From positions 1,426,001 through 1,490,000 of the forward strand of contig OY781105.1 in NCBI GenBank assembly GCA_963676635.1: a stretch of 64,000 bases of DNA. Reading direction: 5' to 3'. Origin of the DNA: GCA-002708315 sp963676635 (GTDB lineage Bacteria > Bacteroidota > Bacteroidia > Bacteroidales > F082). How positions within the stretch are numbered: the first letter of the stretch is position 1; the number at the start of each line of letters is the position of its first letter. The notes under the pieces are model-generated. The model did not search any database, was not told where the DNA came from, and saw only the letters and a program-made list of their open reading frames with translations. The translations under genes were made by a program, and so were the position numbers. This document shows positions 24,092 to 33,001 of this stretch, in pieces.

Positions 24092-24853
24092 ATGCAACAA
24101 TATCGTCCCGGCGGATTTTCAATGTTACCAATGGTAGTTAAGAATCTGCTTATTATTAATGGATTGTTTTTCCTGGGAACAATGGCCTTTGAAACAGCAT
24201 TCAAAATAGACCTTGTTCAATACCTTGGATTACATTATCCGTTGTCAAAAAACTTTGGAGTATGGCAGTTAGTTACCTATATGTTTATGCATGGCGGCTT
24301 TGGGCATGTGTTCTTCAATATGTTCGCCTTATGGATGTTTGGTAATGTTCTGGAAAATGTGTGGGGACCTAAACGATTTCTTAATTATTATCTTATTACA
24401 GGTATTGGTGCCGGTATTGTGCAACTAATTGTAGCATACATTCATATATCATCAATAACGTCAGGGATGCTGCCCGAACAGATTTCTTTGGTGGTTAATG
24501 AAGGTGCTGATATTCTCCATAACGGAATGAACTACCAGAATAGCGCTATGCGACAGCTGAACCTTGCTATAAATACACCTACAGTGGGAGCCTCTGGTGC
24601 CGTGTACGGAATACTGCTGGCATTTGGTATGATGTTCCCTAACTCTATGATCTATTTATATTTTCTCGTTCCAATAAAAGCTAAGTATTTTGTTATTATA
24701 TTCGGTGCGCTTGAACTTTTCATGGGACTGTCAAACAATCCGGCTGACAATGTGGCTCATTTTGCTCACCTTGGCGGGATGATTTTTGGATTTCTGCTTA
24801 TCACCTACTGGAAAAAGAAAGGAACACTTAATACAGGAGGCAGAGGGTTTTAG
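24092..24853 (+). CDS. Rhomboid family intramembrane protease (first of two)
   Basis: 253 residues and about six transmembrane helices. Catalytic serine S168 lies in 'TVGASGAVYGILLAFG' and the catalytic His in 'HFAHLGGMIFG'. 'MFMHGGFGHVFFNMFALWMF' is the conserved L1/TM2 region. There is a ~35-residue lumenal insert before the serine helix. It cleaves membrane proteins within the bilayer. Starts 24 bases after mutL; a second rhomboid follows. Confidence 0.95.
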   Translation: MQQYRPGGFSMLPMVVKNLLIINGLFFLGTMAFETAFKIDLVQYLGLHYPLSKNFGVWQLVTYMFMHGGFGHVFFNMFALWMFGNVLENVWGPKRFLNYYLITGIGAGIVQLIVAYIHISSITSGMLPEQISLVVNEGADILHNGMNYQNSAMRQLNLAINTPTVGASGAVYGILLAFGMMFPNSMIYLYFLVPIKAKYFVIIFGALELFMGLSNNPADNVAHFAHLGGMIFGFLLITYWKKKGTLNTGGRGF

Positions 24854-24917
24854 TATTTTGAATGTTGAGTTTTAAGCTTTAAACAACTCACATATAATAA
24901 ATGATAAATTAGTCAGA

Positions 24918-25835
24918 ATGTACTCATATAACAGACCTCAAAATAATAATACAGGAGAAATGCTGAGAAAGATATTTCTTGGTAAGAATGTCCTTTCCAG
25001 ATTAATACTGATTAATACTGTTGTATTTATTCTGGCTAATATTACAGGAGTTGTTGCATGGCTAATAAAATCAGAACCAGTAGCTGGGGCAACGCCTCTG
25101 GGAAGTATATTGGCTCTTCCAGCCGACTTAACAACTCTTGCCATAATGCCATGGACTGTATTTACTTATATGTTCCTTCAGATAGGCTTCTTCCATATTC
25201 TGTTTAACATGATTATGTTGTATTTCGGTGGATTAATCTTCCAGGAATACCTGAGTCAGAAAAAGTTATTACTGACGTACATAATGGGCGGACTAACAGG
25301 AGCGTTGTTCTTTGTGGCTGCTTTTAATATGTTTCCTGTGTTTAATGATGTGCTTCCTGTTGCGGTTGCTATGGGAGCTTCTGCGTCTGTTTTGGCAATT
25401 ATTATTGCTATTTCAACATATGTGCCTGACTATACTGTTCATCTGTTTTTTTTCGGCAGACTTAAACTGAAATACCTGGCTATAGCCTTTATTGTCATTG
25501 ATTTGCTGAGCATTCAAAGAGGTAATCCGGGTGGACATATAGCTCACCTTGGTGGTGCCTTGTGGGGATTTCTTTATGCCTTCACTCTTAGAAATGGTAC
25601 TGATATCTATGGCATATTCAAAAACATTAAATTTTCAGGGTTTTCCAAACGCCGGCAACCTAAGTTTACAACACATAAATCAGGCCGACCACTTTCCGAT
25701 GATCAGTACAATAAACGCAAAGTAGCTACTCAAAAGGAAATAGACCATATTCTTGATAAAATATCCAAATCAGGTTATAGTAGTCTGACAAAGAGTGAGA
25801 AGGAATTATTGTTTAAAACAAGTAAGAAAGACTAA
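24918..25835 (+). CDS. Rhomboid family intramembrane protease (second of two)
   Basis: 305 residues, six transmembrane helices. The serine is in 'AMGASASVLAIIIA' and the His in 'HIAHLGGALWGF'. A C-terminal cytoplasmic extension of ~75 residues ends with helical 'ATQKEIDHILDKISKSGYSS', a conserved tail in Bacteroidota rhomboids. It diverges from its neighbour in the insert and tail, so it is an old duplication or a separate lineage. 64 bases separate the two. Confidence 0.95.
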   Translation: MYSYNRPQNNNTGEMLRKIFLGKNVLSRLILINTVVFILANITGVVAWLIKSEPVAGATPLGSILALPADLTTLAIMPWTVFTYMFLQIGFFHILFNMIMLYFGGLIFQEYLSQKKLLLTYIMGGLTGALFFVAAFNMFPVFNDVLPVAVAMGASASVLAIIIAISTYVPDYTVHLFFFGRLKLKYLAIAFIVIDLLSIQRGNPGGHIAHLGGALWGFLYAFTLRNGTDIYGIFKNIKFSGFSKRRQPKFTTHKSGRPLSDDQYNKRKVATQKEIDHILDKISKSGYSSLTKSEKELLFKTSKKD

Positions 25836-25873
25836 CATTCGATTAGAAAAAACTCAACAAGATAATAAGAAAT

Positions 25874-26968
25874 ATGTTCGGGATTAAACAATACTTTAGT
25901 AAAATAATTGCATTTCTGAATGTAATTGTTGGTATTGGCATTGTTCTATCTGTTATTGCTCACAACATATCACCTGGCAAAATAGCCTTCCTTCAAATAA
26001 CAGGACTCGTATTTCCTTCTCTGGCGATGCTATCACTGGCATTCTTGCTGTATTTCATCCTGACCAAAAGAAAATTTGTTGTAATCTCATTGCTGATTGT
26101 CCTTATATCGCTCTCCAGTTATCCGCGTAACTTTCAGATTACAATCTTTAATAAGTCTGTCCCTGAGAAAAACGATATCAAGCTGTTAACATACAATGTT
26201 CAGCGATTTGGCATTAGCAACAATAATGAAGGATCACAGGCAACACGTGATACAATTCTGAATTTTCTGATTAAAGAAAATGCCGGTATTTACTGCCTGC
26301 AGGAATACCATTCAACATCGGGTAGCCTTTATGGGCCACTTAAAAAGATCAGAGATACCCTGGGAGCAGCAACATACTACTATGAAAGCTATTACAATCC
26401 GAGATACAATCAGCTATCCGGACTGGCAATTTTCTCCGACTACAAAGCCATCGATAAAGGCAAACTAAAATTTCAGGGGTCACGCACTTTCGGTATTTAC
26501 CTTGATTTACTTATAAATTCAGATACAGTACGGCTGTTCAATATTCATCTGGCAAGCATCAAATTACAACCTGCCGATCTGGATTACGTAACAAACACAC
26601 ATCCTGATAAAGATAATAAAAGCAGCTCTATTGAAATCTATCACAAGCTTGCTGATGCTTACAAACTTCGCGAGAAACAAATCAATCTCATCAGAAAAGA
26701 AATTAATAAATCACCATATCCTGTTATACTTTGTGGAGATTTCAATGACAGTCCTAACAGCTGGGCATACAACAACATAAGCTCTGAGCTTAATGATGCA
26801 TTCAGAGAAAAAGGCAACGGACTTAGCAAAACATACAATGGGCCCATCCCTATGTTAAGAATAGATTATATCTTTACGGATGATTTTTATAAGGCAAAAG
26901 GCTATCATAGGTATAGACACCATTGGTCTGACCATTTCCCTATTTCATCAATAATTACAAAAGACTAA
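25874..26968 (+). CDS. Endonuclease/exonuclease/phosphatase family membrane protein
   Basis: 364 residues. Three N-terminal hydrophobic helices (residues ~1-90), then an EEP domain: 'KLLTYNVQRFG', 'AGIYCLQEYHS', 'FNIHLAS', 'ILCGDFNDSPNSWAYN', 'RIDYIF' and 'HHWSDHFPISS'. The catalytic Asp/Asn/His set is complete. The domain should face the periplasm; substrates may be nucleic acids, phosphoinositide-like lipids or others. Conserved next to rhomboids in some Bacteroidota as far as I recall. Confidence 0.88.
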   Translation: MFGIKQYFSKIIAFLNVIVGIGIVLSVIAHNISPGKIAFLQITGLVFPSLAMLSLAFLLYFILTKRKFVVISLLIVLISLSSYPRNFQITIFNKSVPEKNDIKLLTYNVQRFGISNNNEGSQATRDTILNFLIKENAGIYCLQEYHSTSGSLYGPLKKIRDTLGAATYYYESYYNPRYNQLSGLAIFSDYKAIDKGKLKFQGSRTFGIYLDLLINSDTVRLFNIHLASIKLQPADLDYVTNTHPDKDNKSSSIEIYHKLADAYKLREKQINLIRKEINKSPYPVILCGDFNDSPNSWAYNNISSELNDAFREKGNGLSKTYNGPIPMLRIDYIFTDDFYKAKGYHRYRHHWSDHFPISSIITKD

Positions 26969-26987
26969 CAATCAAATAACTAAAAAT

Positions 26988-27524
26988 ATGAAAAAAAACA
27001 CAATTTTATTAATAACAGCCATTCTGTTTGCATTTACAATGAATGCACAGAGTTTCTATGATTACACCGTTAAAGACATTGATGGTAACGACTACCCGCT
27101 ATCTCAGCTTGAAGGCAAAAAGGTTATGGTAGTGAATGTAGCATCAGAATGCGGCTTAACACCACAATACGAACAACTACAGGAAGTATATAATAAGTAC
27201 CGTGACCAGAATTTCATAATAATAGCATTTCCTGCCAACGACTTTAAAAATCAGGAACCAGGGAGTAATTCGGATATTAAACAATTCTGCACAGAGAATT
27301 TTGGAGTCACATTCCCAATGATGGCCAAGATAACAGTAACAGGAGAAGATACAGCACCTGTTTACCAATGGCTTACAAAAAAGCACCTAAACGGCGTTGA
27401 AGACTCCAAAGTAAAATGGAACTTCCAGAAATATCTTATCGGAGAAGAAGGACAACTAGAGATGGTTGTAAGTCCGCTTAAGAAACCAGACAGCGATAAA
27501 ATTATTAAGTGGATAGAGGAATAA
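26988..27524 (+). CDS. Glutathione peroxidase family protein (Cys type, exported)
   Basis: 178 residues. Signal peptide 'ILLITAILFAFTMNAQS', then the thioredoxin-like fold with 'VNVASECGLTPQYEQLQEVY' (peroxidatic Cys in place of Sec), 'IIAFPANDFKNQEPGSN' and 'VKWNFQKYLIGEEG' (the Gln and Trp of the catalytic set). Periplasmic peroxide reduction, probably using thioredoxin-like donors since it is a Cys type. 19 bases after the EEP gene, so the same transcript is likely. Confidence 0.95.
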   Translation: MKKNTILLITAILFAFTMNAQSFYDYTVKDIDGNDYPLSQLEGKKVMVVNVASECGLTPQYEQLQEVYNKYRDQNFIIIAFPANDFKNQEPGSNSDIKQFCTENFGVTFPMMAKITVTGEDTAPVYQWLTKKHLNGVEDSKVKWNFQKYLIGEEGQLEMVVSPLKKPDSDKIIKWIEE

Positions 27525-27714
27525 CCACAGAACATTTTTCAACATACAACTTCATAATCCTGATTTTAAGACAAATTTAGCGGCTTTATAAACCACTGGT
27601 ATTTAAAGCGGAATGTCTGTGAGGAATGTGAAGTCTGAAAAATGTGAGTTAGCTAAGGCTAATGACCATTTTGAAGACAAACATAACGAAGTTAGCGGAC
27701 TTTCTAAACAGACT

Positions 27715-28545
27715 TTACTTACATTCCTCAATATACTCGGGAGCAATAAAATACGAATCATATTTCGTAAGATCATTGGTTCTTATAACACTCGTTACCT
27801 CTTCCACATATTTCTCACGGCGCTCCGAATAATCGATAAGATGCTCCACCAACTTGTAAGGGTCCTGTGTTTCCAGCTTTGCTTGTCTGAAATCACGAAA
27901 AGGGCCTGTTGCCAATGTGGTAAAATAAGCATCAATAGACTGCTCCAGATCGTTAAACTTCCTAAGATACACCTTCGTTCCATTTCGTGTTGACGAAGCA
28001 GCAATACGCTCCTCATCAGTGTTAAACGACCATAGTCCGAATGGATTCTCAGCTTCCACAAAAAATCTGGAAGTCCCCCAGGCACTCTCAATAGCAGCCT
28101 GAGCAAGCACTATACTAACCGGGAAAGTAGTAAGTCGGCTTGTGAGCATTTCATTGTTATTGGCTTTATATTTAGTCATAAGCTTTTTTATAAACAATGA
28201 ATCATCATGACTTATTTCTTTCTTTTTAAGAATATCCTCAAATTTCTTTTTATTGATATCTATCTCTTTTTTGGCTACCATGATTGCGGGAAGCATCATA
28301 TCAAAAAACTTCTGCTTTTTTGTTGTTACAGGAAGAGACTTCAATGATACTGCAGTAGTATAAACATAAGGTATAACCTGTGGCCCCTTTATCGGTTTAA
28401 TGTCAGCAGGTGTCTTTAACTTTTCATTGACAACCGTAATATATTCAACACAATTGGCATCATCTTCACCATGGTTTACATTACACGAAACCGAAAGAAA
28501 AATAACATTAAACAAAACCAAAAAATACACAGCCCTTATTTTCAT
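27715..28545 (-). CDS. Bax-like glucosaminidase lipoprotein
   Basis: 276 residues. A lipoprotein signal ends in the lipobox 'LSVSC' with C21. The glucosaminidase/Bax domain occupies the second half: 'FPVSIVLAQAAIESAWGTSR' with the catalytic Glu in 'AAIES', 'AENPFGLWSF', 'VYLRKFNDLEQSIDAYF' and 'HLIDYSERREKYVEEV'. It probably cleaves peptidoglycan glycan strands from the periplasmic face of the membrane. Stands alone and converges with the gpx gene. Confidence 0.88.
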   Translation of the reverse strand: MKIRAVYFLVLFNVIFLSVSCNVNHGEDDANCVEYITVVNEKLKTPADIKPIKGPQVIPYVYTTAVSLKSLPVTTKKQKFFDMMLPAIMVAKKEIDINKKKFEDILKKKEISHDDSLFIKKLMTKYKANNNEMLTSRLTTFPVSIVLAQAAIESAWGTSRFFVEAENPFGLWSFNTDEERIAASSTRNGTKVYLRKFNDLEQSIDAYFTTLATGPFRDFRQAKLETQDPYKLVEHLIDYSERREKYVEEVTSVIRTNDLTKYDSYFIAPEYIEECK

Positions 28546-28658
28546 ACCTTTTTTGTTTCAAAAATAAAATAATAAGTTAAACATCCAAAGGTTGAATAAT
28601 CTGATAATTTCGTAATTTTGATGTTTTATAGTATACAATCATTAACAAAACATTATCA

Positions 28659-29225
28659 ATGAAAGACTTCTCAGGTTTTTTACTCAGGATACTTGGCTGG
28701 AAAATGGTTAATAAAGTGCCGGAAATTAAAAAGGCAGTGATTATAGTAGCTCCACACACAAGTCTGTGGGATTTCTTCTTAGGTCGGTTTGGTTTCTGGT
28801 ATCTGGGTGTAAATGCCAAAATGCTTATTAAAAAAGAAGCATTCAAATGGCCATGGGGTAAGTTACTTCGGAAAGTTGGCGGAATCCCTGTTAACAGAGG
28901 CAAATCCACTAAGCTTACGGAAGTAGTAGCTAAGATGTTTCAGGAAAACGATTCTCTTTTTATTACTATAACTCCTGAAGGCACGCGCCATCTTGTTAAA
29001 TCATGGAAAAGAGGCTTTTATTATATTGCCAATGAGGCTAAGGTACCCATACTACTGGGCACTCTCGATTATAAAAATAAAATAGGCGGAATGCTGGACG
29101 TATTCTATCCTACAGGAGATTTCAATAAAGACTTACCTGAAATTCAATCATTTTATAAAGATATAGCGGGCCGACATCCGGAAAAAAGTCATATATTTGA
29201 GTTGCATAACAATGAAGTCCATTAG
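28659..29225 (+). CDS. 1-acyl-sn-glycerol-3-phosphate acyltransferase family protein
   Basis: 188 residues, shorter than typical PlsC. The HX4D motif lies in 'VAPHTSLWDFFLGR'; 'GGIPVNRGKSTKL' and 'TITPEGTRHLVKSWKRG' carry the second and third blocks. It acylates a lysophospholipid or related acceptor at the inner membrane; the short form is widespread in Bacteroidota with an undefined substrate. The 3' end overlaps the histidine kinase start by 14 bases, implying coupled expression. Confidence 0.88.
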   Translation: MKDFSGFLLRILGWKMVNKVPEIKKAVIIVAPHTSLWDFFLGRFGFWYLGVNAKMLIKKEAFKWPWGKLLRKVGGIPVNRGKSTKLTEVVAKMFQENDSLFITITPEGTRHLVKSWKRGFYYIANEAKVPILLGTLDYKNKIGGMLDVFYPTGDFNKDLPEIQSFYKDIAGRHPEKSHIFELHNNEVH

Positions 29226-31992
29226 ATTAAGCATAAGGAGGAGCTCTTTTCTGTTAATAATATCAACAATATTGTTAACGATACTGGTGTATTCTTCTTT
29301 CTGGCTATACTATGAACTTAAAGAATCGAACAAAAAAATTGCAGACTTTTACAAGAAAAGTGAAGAAAAACAAAAAGACATTATCAAGCGCGAAGTCAAT
29401 AATGTAATACAACTTATTGAGTACAATCTTCGCTATGTCGCTTATGATTCCATTGAAGAATTACAGGATGATATTCTGGATTATGTGAGCTCCCACAGAA
29501 TTGGTTACGGAGGTTATGTGTTTATCAACACCTACAATGGACAAGCACTCGTGTTTGATGGAGTAAGGATTATTGGCTATAAGGATATGACCAACCTAAC
29601 AGACCCCAATGGCATACGACTCTATGATACAGAAATGAATTGTGTTAAGAAGCCTGACGGGGATTTCTTTAGATACAAATTCAAGAAGCTGGATACTTTT
29701 AGCCCTGTGGAAAAGATATCTTATGTAAAAGGTTATAACGATTGGAGATGGATAATTGGAGCAGGTATTTATCTTGATGATTTTGAAAAAGATATTGCAA
29801 ATCAAAAAGAATCAAACAGAGCAGATTTACTGAATAAGCTGTTTTACTTTGTTCTTATTCTAATCATTCAAAGTATTCTGATTTTTATCATTGTTTCATA
29901 TTATTCTAAAACTCTTAGAAAAGAACTATCAGTGTTTATTTCCACCTTCCGTAAAAAACGCCCTAAAGAATTATTTATTGATAAGTCAAATCTAAAAATA
30001 CAGGAATTTGTTGAGCTGGCAGATACAACTAATAATACAATCAAATTGTTTCGTAAAAAACAAGAACTACTGGAGCATGATAAAAACGCTATACAAGATT
30101 ACTTTAATAAGGCTGAAATAATATTAATTGCTCTCAATAAAGAAGGACATGTTTCCATGATTAATGATAAAGGCTGTAAAACTCTTGAATATGATAGAGA
30201 ATATATTATTGGAAAACAGTGGTTCCAGAATTTTATTGCTCCAGCAGATGTAAAACAACTCTCCAACAAATTTGCTATTAATATAAACGGTGGCATATCT
30301 GACAATAATATGGATTTCCATGTAATAACCAAAAGCGGCCGGCAAAAAATTATTTCATGGGAAACATCTCTTATCTTTGATAATGAAGGAAATATTGACA
30401 GCATGTTGTTTTCTGGTATAGATAAAACAGGTATCAGGTCTGTTGAAAATTCGCTACTGGAGAGTGAATTGAAATACAAGTTGCTTTTCGATAAAAACAG
30501 TGATGCTACTTTATTATTAGATAGCAGTAATACTTTTGCTGATTGTAACCAGTCGGCGATAGAATTATTTGAGGTAAGTGAAAAAAGTAAACTTATTGGT
30601 AAACACCCTGCAGAATTCAGTCCTATTAAACAACAAAATGGTGAGCTGTCTCTCCTTAAAGCTGCTGAATATATTGAATCAGCACACAGAAACGGCCATT
30701 GCAGATTTGAATGGGTTCATACGTCCAGCAAAAAGAATGAATTCTATGCTGATGTTTCAATTACATCAATCCCTATCAATGGTATTGACTATTTATTTGT
30801 CCTTATCAGGGATATTACTGAGAAAAAACAACAAGCAAAAGATCTTCTAATTGCAAAAGAAAAAGCTGAACAGAGTGACAAGATAAAAGGCTCTTTTCTG
30901 CATAATATGCAACATGAAATCAGAACTCCTTTAAACGCGATTATTGGATTTTCTCAATTACTCAGACTTCAGGATGTTTCTGATGATGAAGAAACAAACA
31001 GCTATTATGATGCTATTATGAGTTCGGGTAATCAGTTAACAAAAACTATTGACGATATTATCAGCTTTTCTCAACTAAGTGCAGGAGATATTACTGTTAA
31101 AGAAAGGACTATCGATGTCAGTAAGGTTATCTGTGATATTTTCAGAGAAGAATACAAAAACCATCAGAAAAATGATATTTCCTTTATTATAAATCCTGAT
31201 AAAGATATAATAAGCACTTACCTTTCACTAGACAGTGAAAAAATGTCTCTTATTCTTGGTCACCTTACCGATAATGCCTTTAAATTTACTGATTCGGGTA
31301 AGATAGAAATTGGTTATTCTATATATAACGACCGAATTCAATTGAGTGTTACTGATACTGGCATTGGCATCGACCCCAAACATCATGATACTATTTTTGA
31401 GATGTTTAATAGAATATCTCTTGAAAACAGTTACAAATTATATAGTGGTACAGGATTGGGGCTTAGCATCTCTAAAGAAATACTCTTACATATTGGGGGT
31501 GATATAAAGGTAGAATCAAAAAAAGGAAAAGGAACGAAGTTCACTTTTAATATGCCTGCCAGAATTGAAACAGCGGACAACCTTAATCTTTCAGAATCGT
31601 TATCAGACAAAACAATAACTTTGGTTACAAACAAGAAAAATACAACTATTAAACTGAAAGAGATATTTAAAAAATATAACCTACGTATACAACAGATATT
31701 TTCTGGTGAAGAAGCAGTATCTTATTGCCAGAACAACTTACCCTCTGATTTAATGATTATCGATACAGATCTTACTGGCATGAATGCCATTACTCTTACT
31801 AAAGCCATTAAATCATTTAATAACAATCTTCCGATTATGGTTGTTATTCCGGGAAACAAAGAAGATAAAATAATTAAGGAAGAAGTATTAATAGCCGGTT
31901 GTGATAACTTTTTCTATCTCTCTGAGAACCCTGACTCCATTATTATCAAGTCATGGAATCTTATTAAGGCTGCCAATAATAACACAGATTAA
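29212..31992 (+). CDS. Hybrid sensor histidine kinase (sCache-PAS-PAS-HisKA-HATPase-REC)
   Basis: 926 residues from the ATG at 29212. TM1 (~10-33), a periplasmic single-Cache domain with 'GYGGYVFINTYNGQALVFDG' and 'WRWIIGAGIYLDDFEKDI' (~60-200), TM2 (~210-235), two PAS domains (~285-530), HisKA with phospho-acceptor H568 in 'MQHEIRTPLN', and HATPase with N688, 'DTGIGID' and 'GTGLGLSIS'. The C-terminal receiver keeps D851 ('DLMIID') but lacks the acidic pair ('TITLVTNKK' where DD is expected), so it may be inactive. No response regulator is adjacent. Ligand unknown; Cache domains usually bind small metabolites. Confidence 0.93.
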   Translation: MKSIRLSIRRSSFLLIISTILLTILVYSSFWLYYELKESNKKIADFYKKSEEKQKDIIKREVNNVIQLIEYNLRYVAYDSIEELQDDILDYVSSHRIGYGGYVFINTYNGQALVFDGVRIIGYKDMTNLTDPNGIRLYDTEMNCVKKPDGDFFRYKFKKLDTFSPVEKISYVKGYNDWRWIIGAGIYLDDFEKDIANQKESNRADLLNKLFYFVLILIIQSILIFIIVSYYSKTLRKELSVFISTFRKKRPKELFIDKSNLKIQEFVELADTTNNTIKLFRKKQELLEHDKNAIQDYFNKAEIILIALNKEGHVSMINDKGCKTLEYDREYIIGKQWFQNFIAPADVKQLSNKFAININGGISDNNMDFHVITKSGRQKIISWETSLIFDNEGNIDSMLFSGIDKTGIRSVENSLLESELKYKLLFDKNSDATLLLDSSNTFADCNQSAIELFEVSEKSKLIGKHPAEFSPIKQQNGELSLLKAAEYIESAHRNGHCRFEWVHTSSKKNEFYADVSITSIPINGIDYLFVLIRDITEKKQQAKDLLIAKEKAEQSDKIKGSFLHNMQHEIRTPLNAIIGFSQLLRLQDVSDDEETNSYYDAIMSSGNQLTKTIDDIISFSQLSAGDITVKERTIDVSKVICDIFREEYKNHQKNDISFIINPDKDIISTYLSLDSEKMSLILGHLTDNAFKFTDSGKIEIGYSIYNDRIQLSVTDTGIGIDPKHHDTIFEMFNRISLENSYKLYSGTGLGLSISKEILLHIGGDIKVESKKGKGTKFTFNMPARIETADNLNLSESLSDKTITLVTNKKNTTIKLKEIFKKYNLRIQQIFSGEEAVSYCQNNLPSDLMIIDTDLTGMNAITLTKAIKSFNNNLPIMVVIPGNKEDKIIKEEVLIAGCDNFFYLSENPDSIIIKSWNLIKAANNNTD

Positions 31993-32076
31993 TGAATTGA
32001 AGGATAATAATGGTTAATTGTTATTTACATGAAGTAAATGCTCCCTTCTCAAAATAGCATTCCTAAACAAATGTGA

Positions 32077-33000
32077 TTAAAAATATATCCAGTGAAAAAC
32101 AAAATTCTTCTCTCTGTTATATTCCAGAGTTGGAAAAGGTAACTTAACAAAGTTCAATGCCTTAAATACAAACCTGAGAAAATGTGAATTGGTCTTAATT
32201 CGTGTCCAGTCGACATCCATAGATACATAATACTGGCGGTAGCGATCATAATACGGCATAGGGTTGCCATTCCATTCAACCGGATTTGTATCCGCACCCA
32301 ACATGCCTGTAGCTCCATAGCCTAATGACACATTAAGCCATGGAGGAATATTATCAGCCTCCTTAAAGAATGACCTTATATTTGCCGACAGCCAATAAGT
32401 TTGCCCGTTATAGTCCTTTAATATGCTCTGCAGCCCGTTTTCTCCAAGTAAGTCGGGACGATAATCCGGGAAGTTTGTAGGATGATAAGAAAACTTCATC
32501 CTGATGCGCTGCTCTTTCCACAACAGCTGCTGGCCTGTAAACAGCACCACTCCTGATGTATTTGCCAGCAAATCACCCGGTGATGCACCCCAATCTGATG
32601 AAAAACCGTCCAGAACCTCTATTACTGTCATTGCTCCCCAGCCCATCAATCCCGAATATATAGCAGCCTTGTTGTTATCAACTCCTGCCCATTCAAGCGA
32701 CCAAAAAGCGTAGTTACTCATTATATAGGCTGTAGTCCCATGCCCTACTTTATCCACCTGAAGCCATGCCTTATTATCATTAAACCAATGAAAGCCTGTT
32801 AGATCACTATCTTTATACCATGCAAAGTACAACAAGCCCATGGTAGTGGTATACAATCCGGCGCTGGTATATATAATGGTGTTTAATCTTTTATGATTTA
32901 TACTGTCATTTTTTATGTTGTTCTGAGAATAAGCATTTTCAGGATTAGCAAGCAATAAAACAAGGACTATAATCAGGGAAACATGTAGTGAGCATCTCAT
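32077..33000 (-). CDS. DUF2279 family exported protein
   Basis: 307 residues with a signal peptide ending near 'ENAYSQ'. The DUF2279 signature is in 'QVDKVGHGTTAYIMSNYAFW' and 'GWGAMTVIEVLDGFSSDWGA' with 'SPGDLLANTSG'; hydrophobic helices alternate with aromatic residues, and the C-terminus is beta-rich ('NFVFHWIYF'), suggesting envelope location. Function unknown. The start lies 1 base past the stop of the phosphomannomutase gene, so the two are co-transcribed. Confidence 0.82.
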   Translation of the reverse strand: MRCSLHVSLIIVLVLLLANPENAYSQNNIKNDSINHKRLNTIIYTSAGLYTTTMGLLYFAWYKDSDLTGFHWFNDNKAWLQVDKVGHGTTAYIMSNYAFWSLEWAGVDNNKAAIYSGLMGWGAMTVIEVLDGFSSDWGASPGDLLANTSGVVLFTGQQLLWKEQRIRMKFSYHPTNFPDYRPDLLGENGLQSILKDYNGQTYWLSANIRSFFKEADNIPPWLNVSLGYGATGMLGADTNPVEWNGNPMPYYDRYRQYYVSMDVDWTRIKTNSHFLRFVFKALNFVKLPFPTLEYNREKNFVFHWIYF

Positions 33001-33001
33001 C

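Noticed and set aside
26988..27524. Selenoprotein glutathione peroxidase
   Set aside because: The active-site codon is a Cys codon and there is no in-frame TGA.
27613..27993. 126-codon plus-strand ORF
   Set aside because: Mostly antisense to the Bax-like gene, with no start context or family resemblance.
32023..32039. Hairpin ATTTAC/GTAAAT between the histidine kinase and DUF2279 genes as terminator
   Set aside because: Only six A/T-rich pairs and no T-run; too weak to call.
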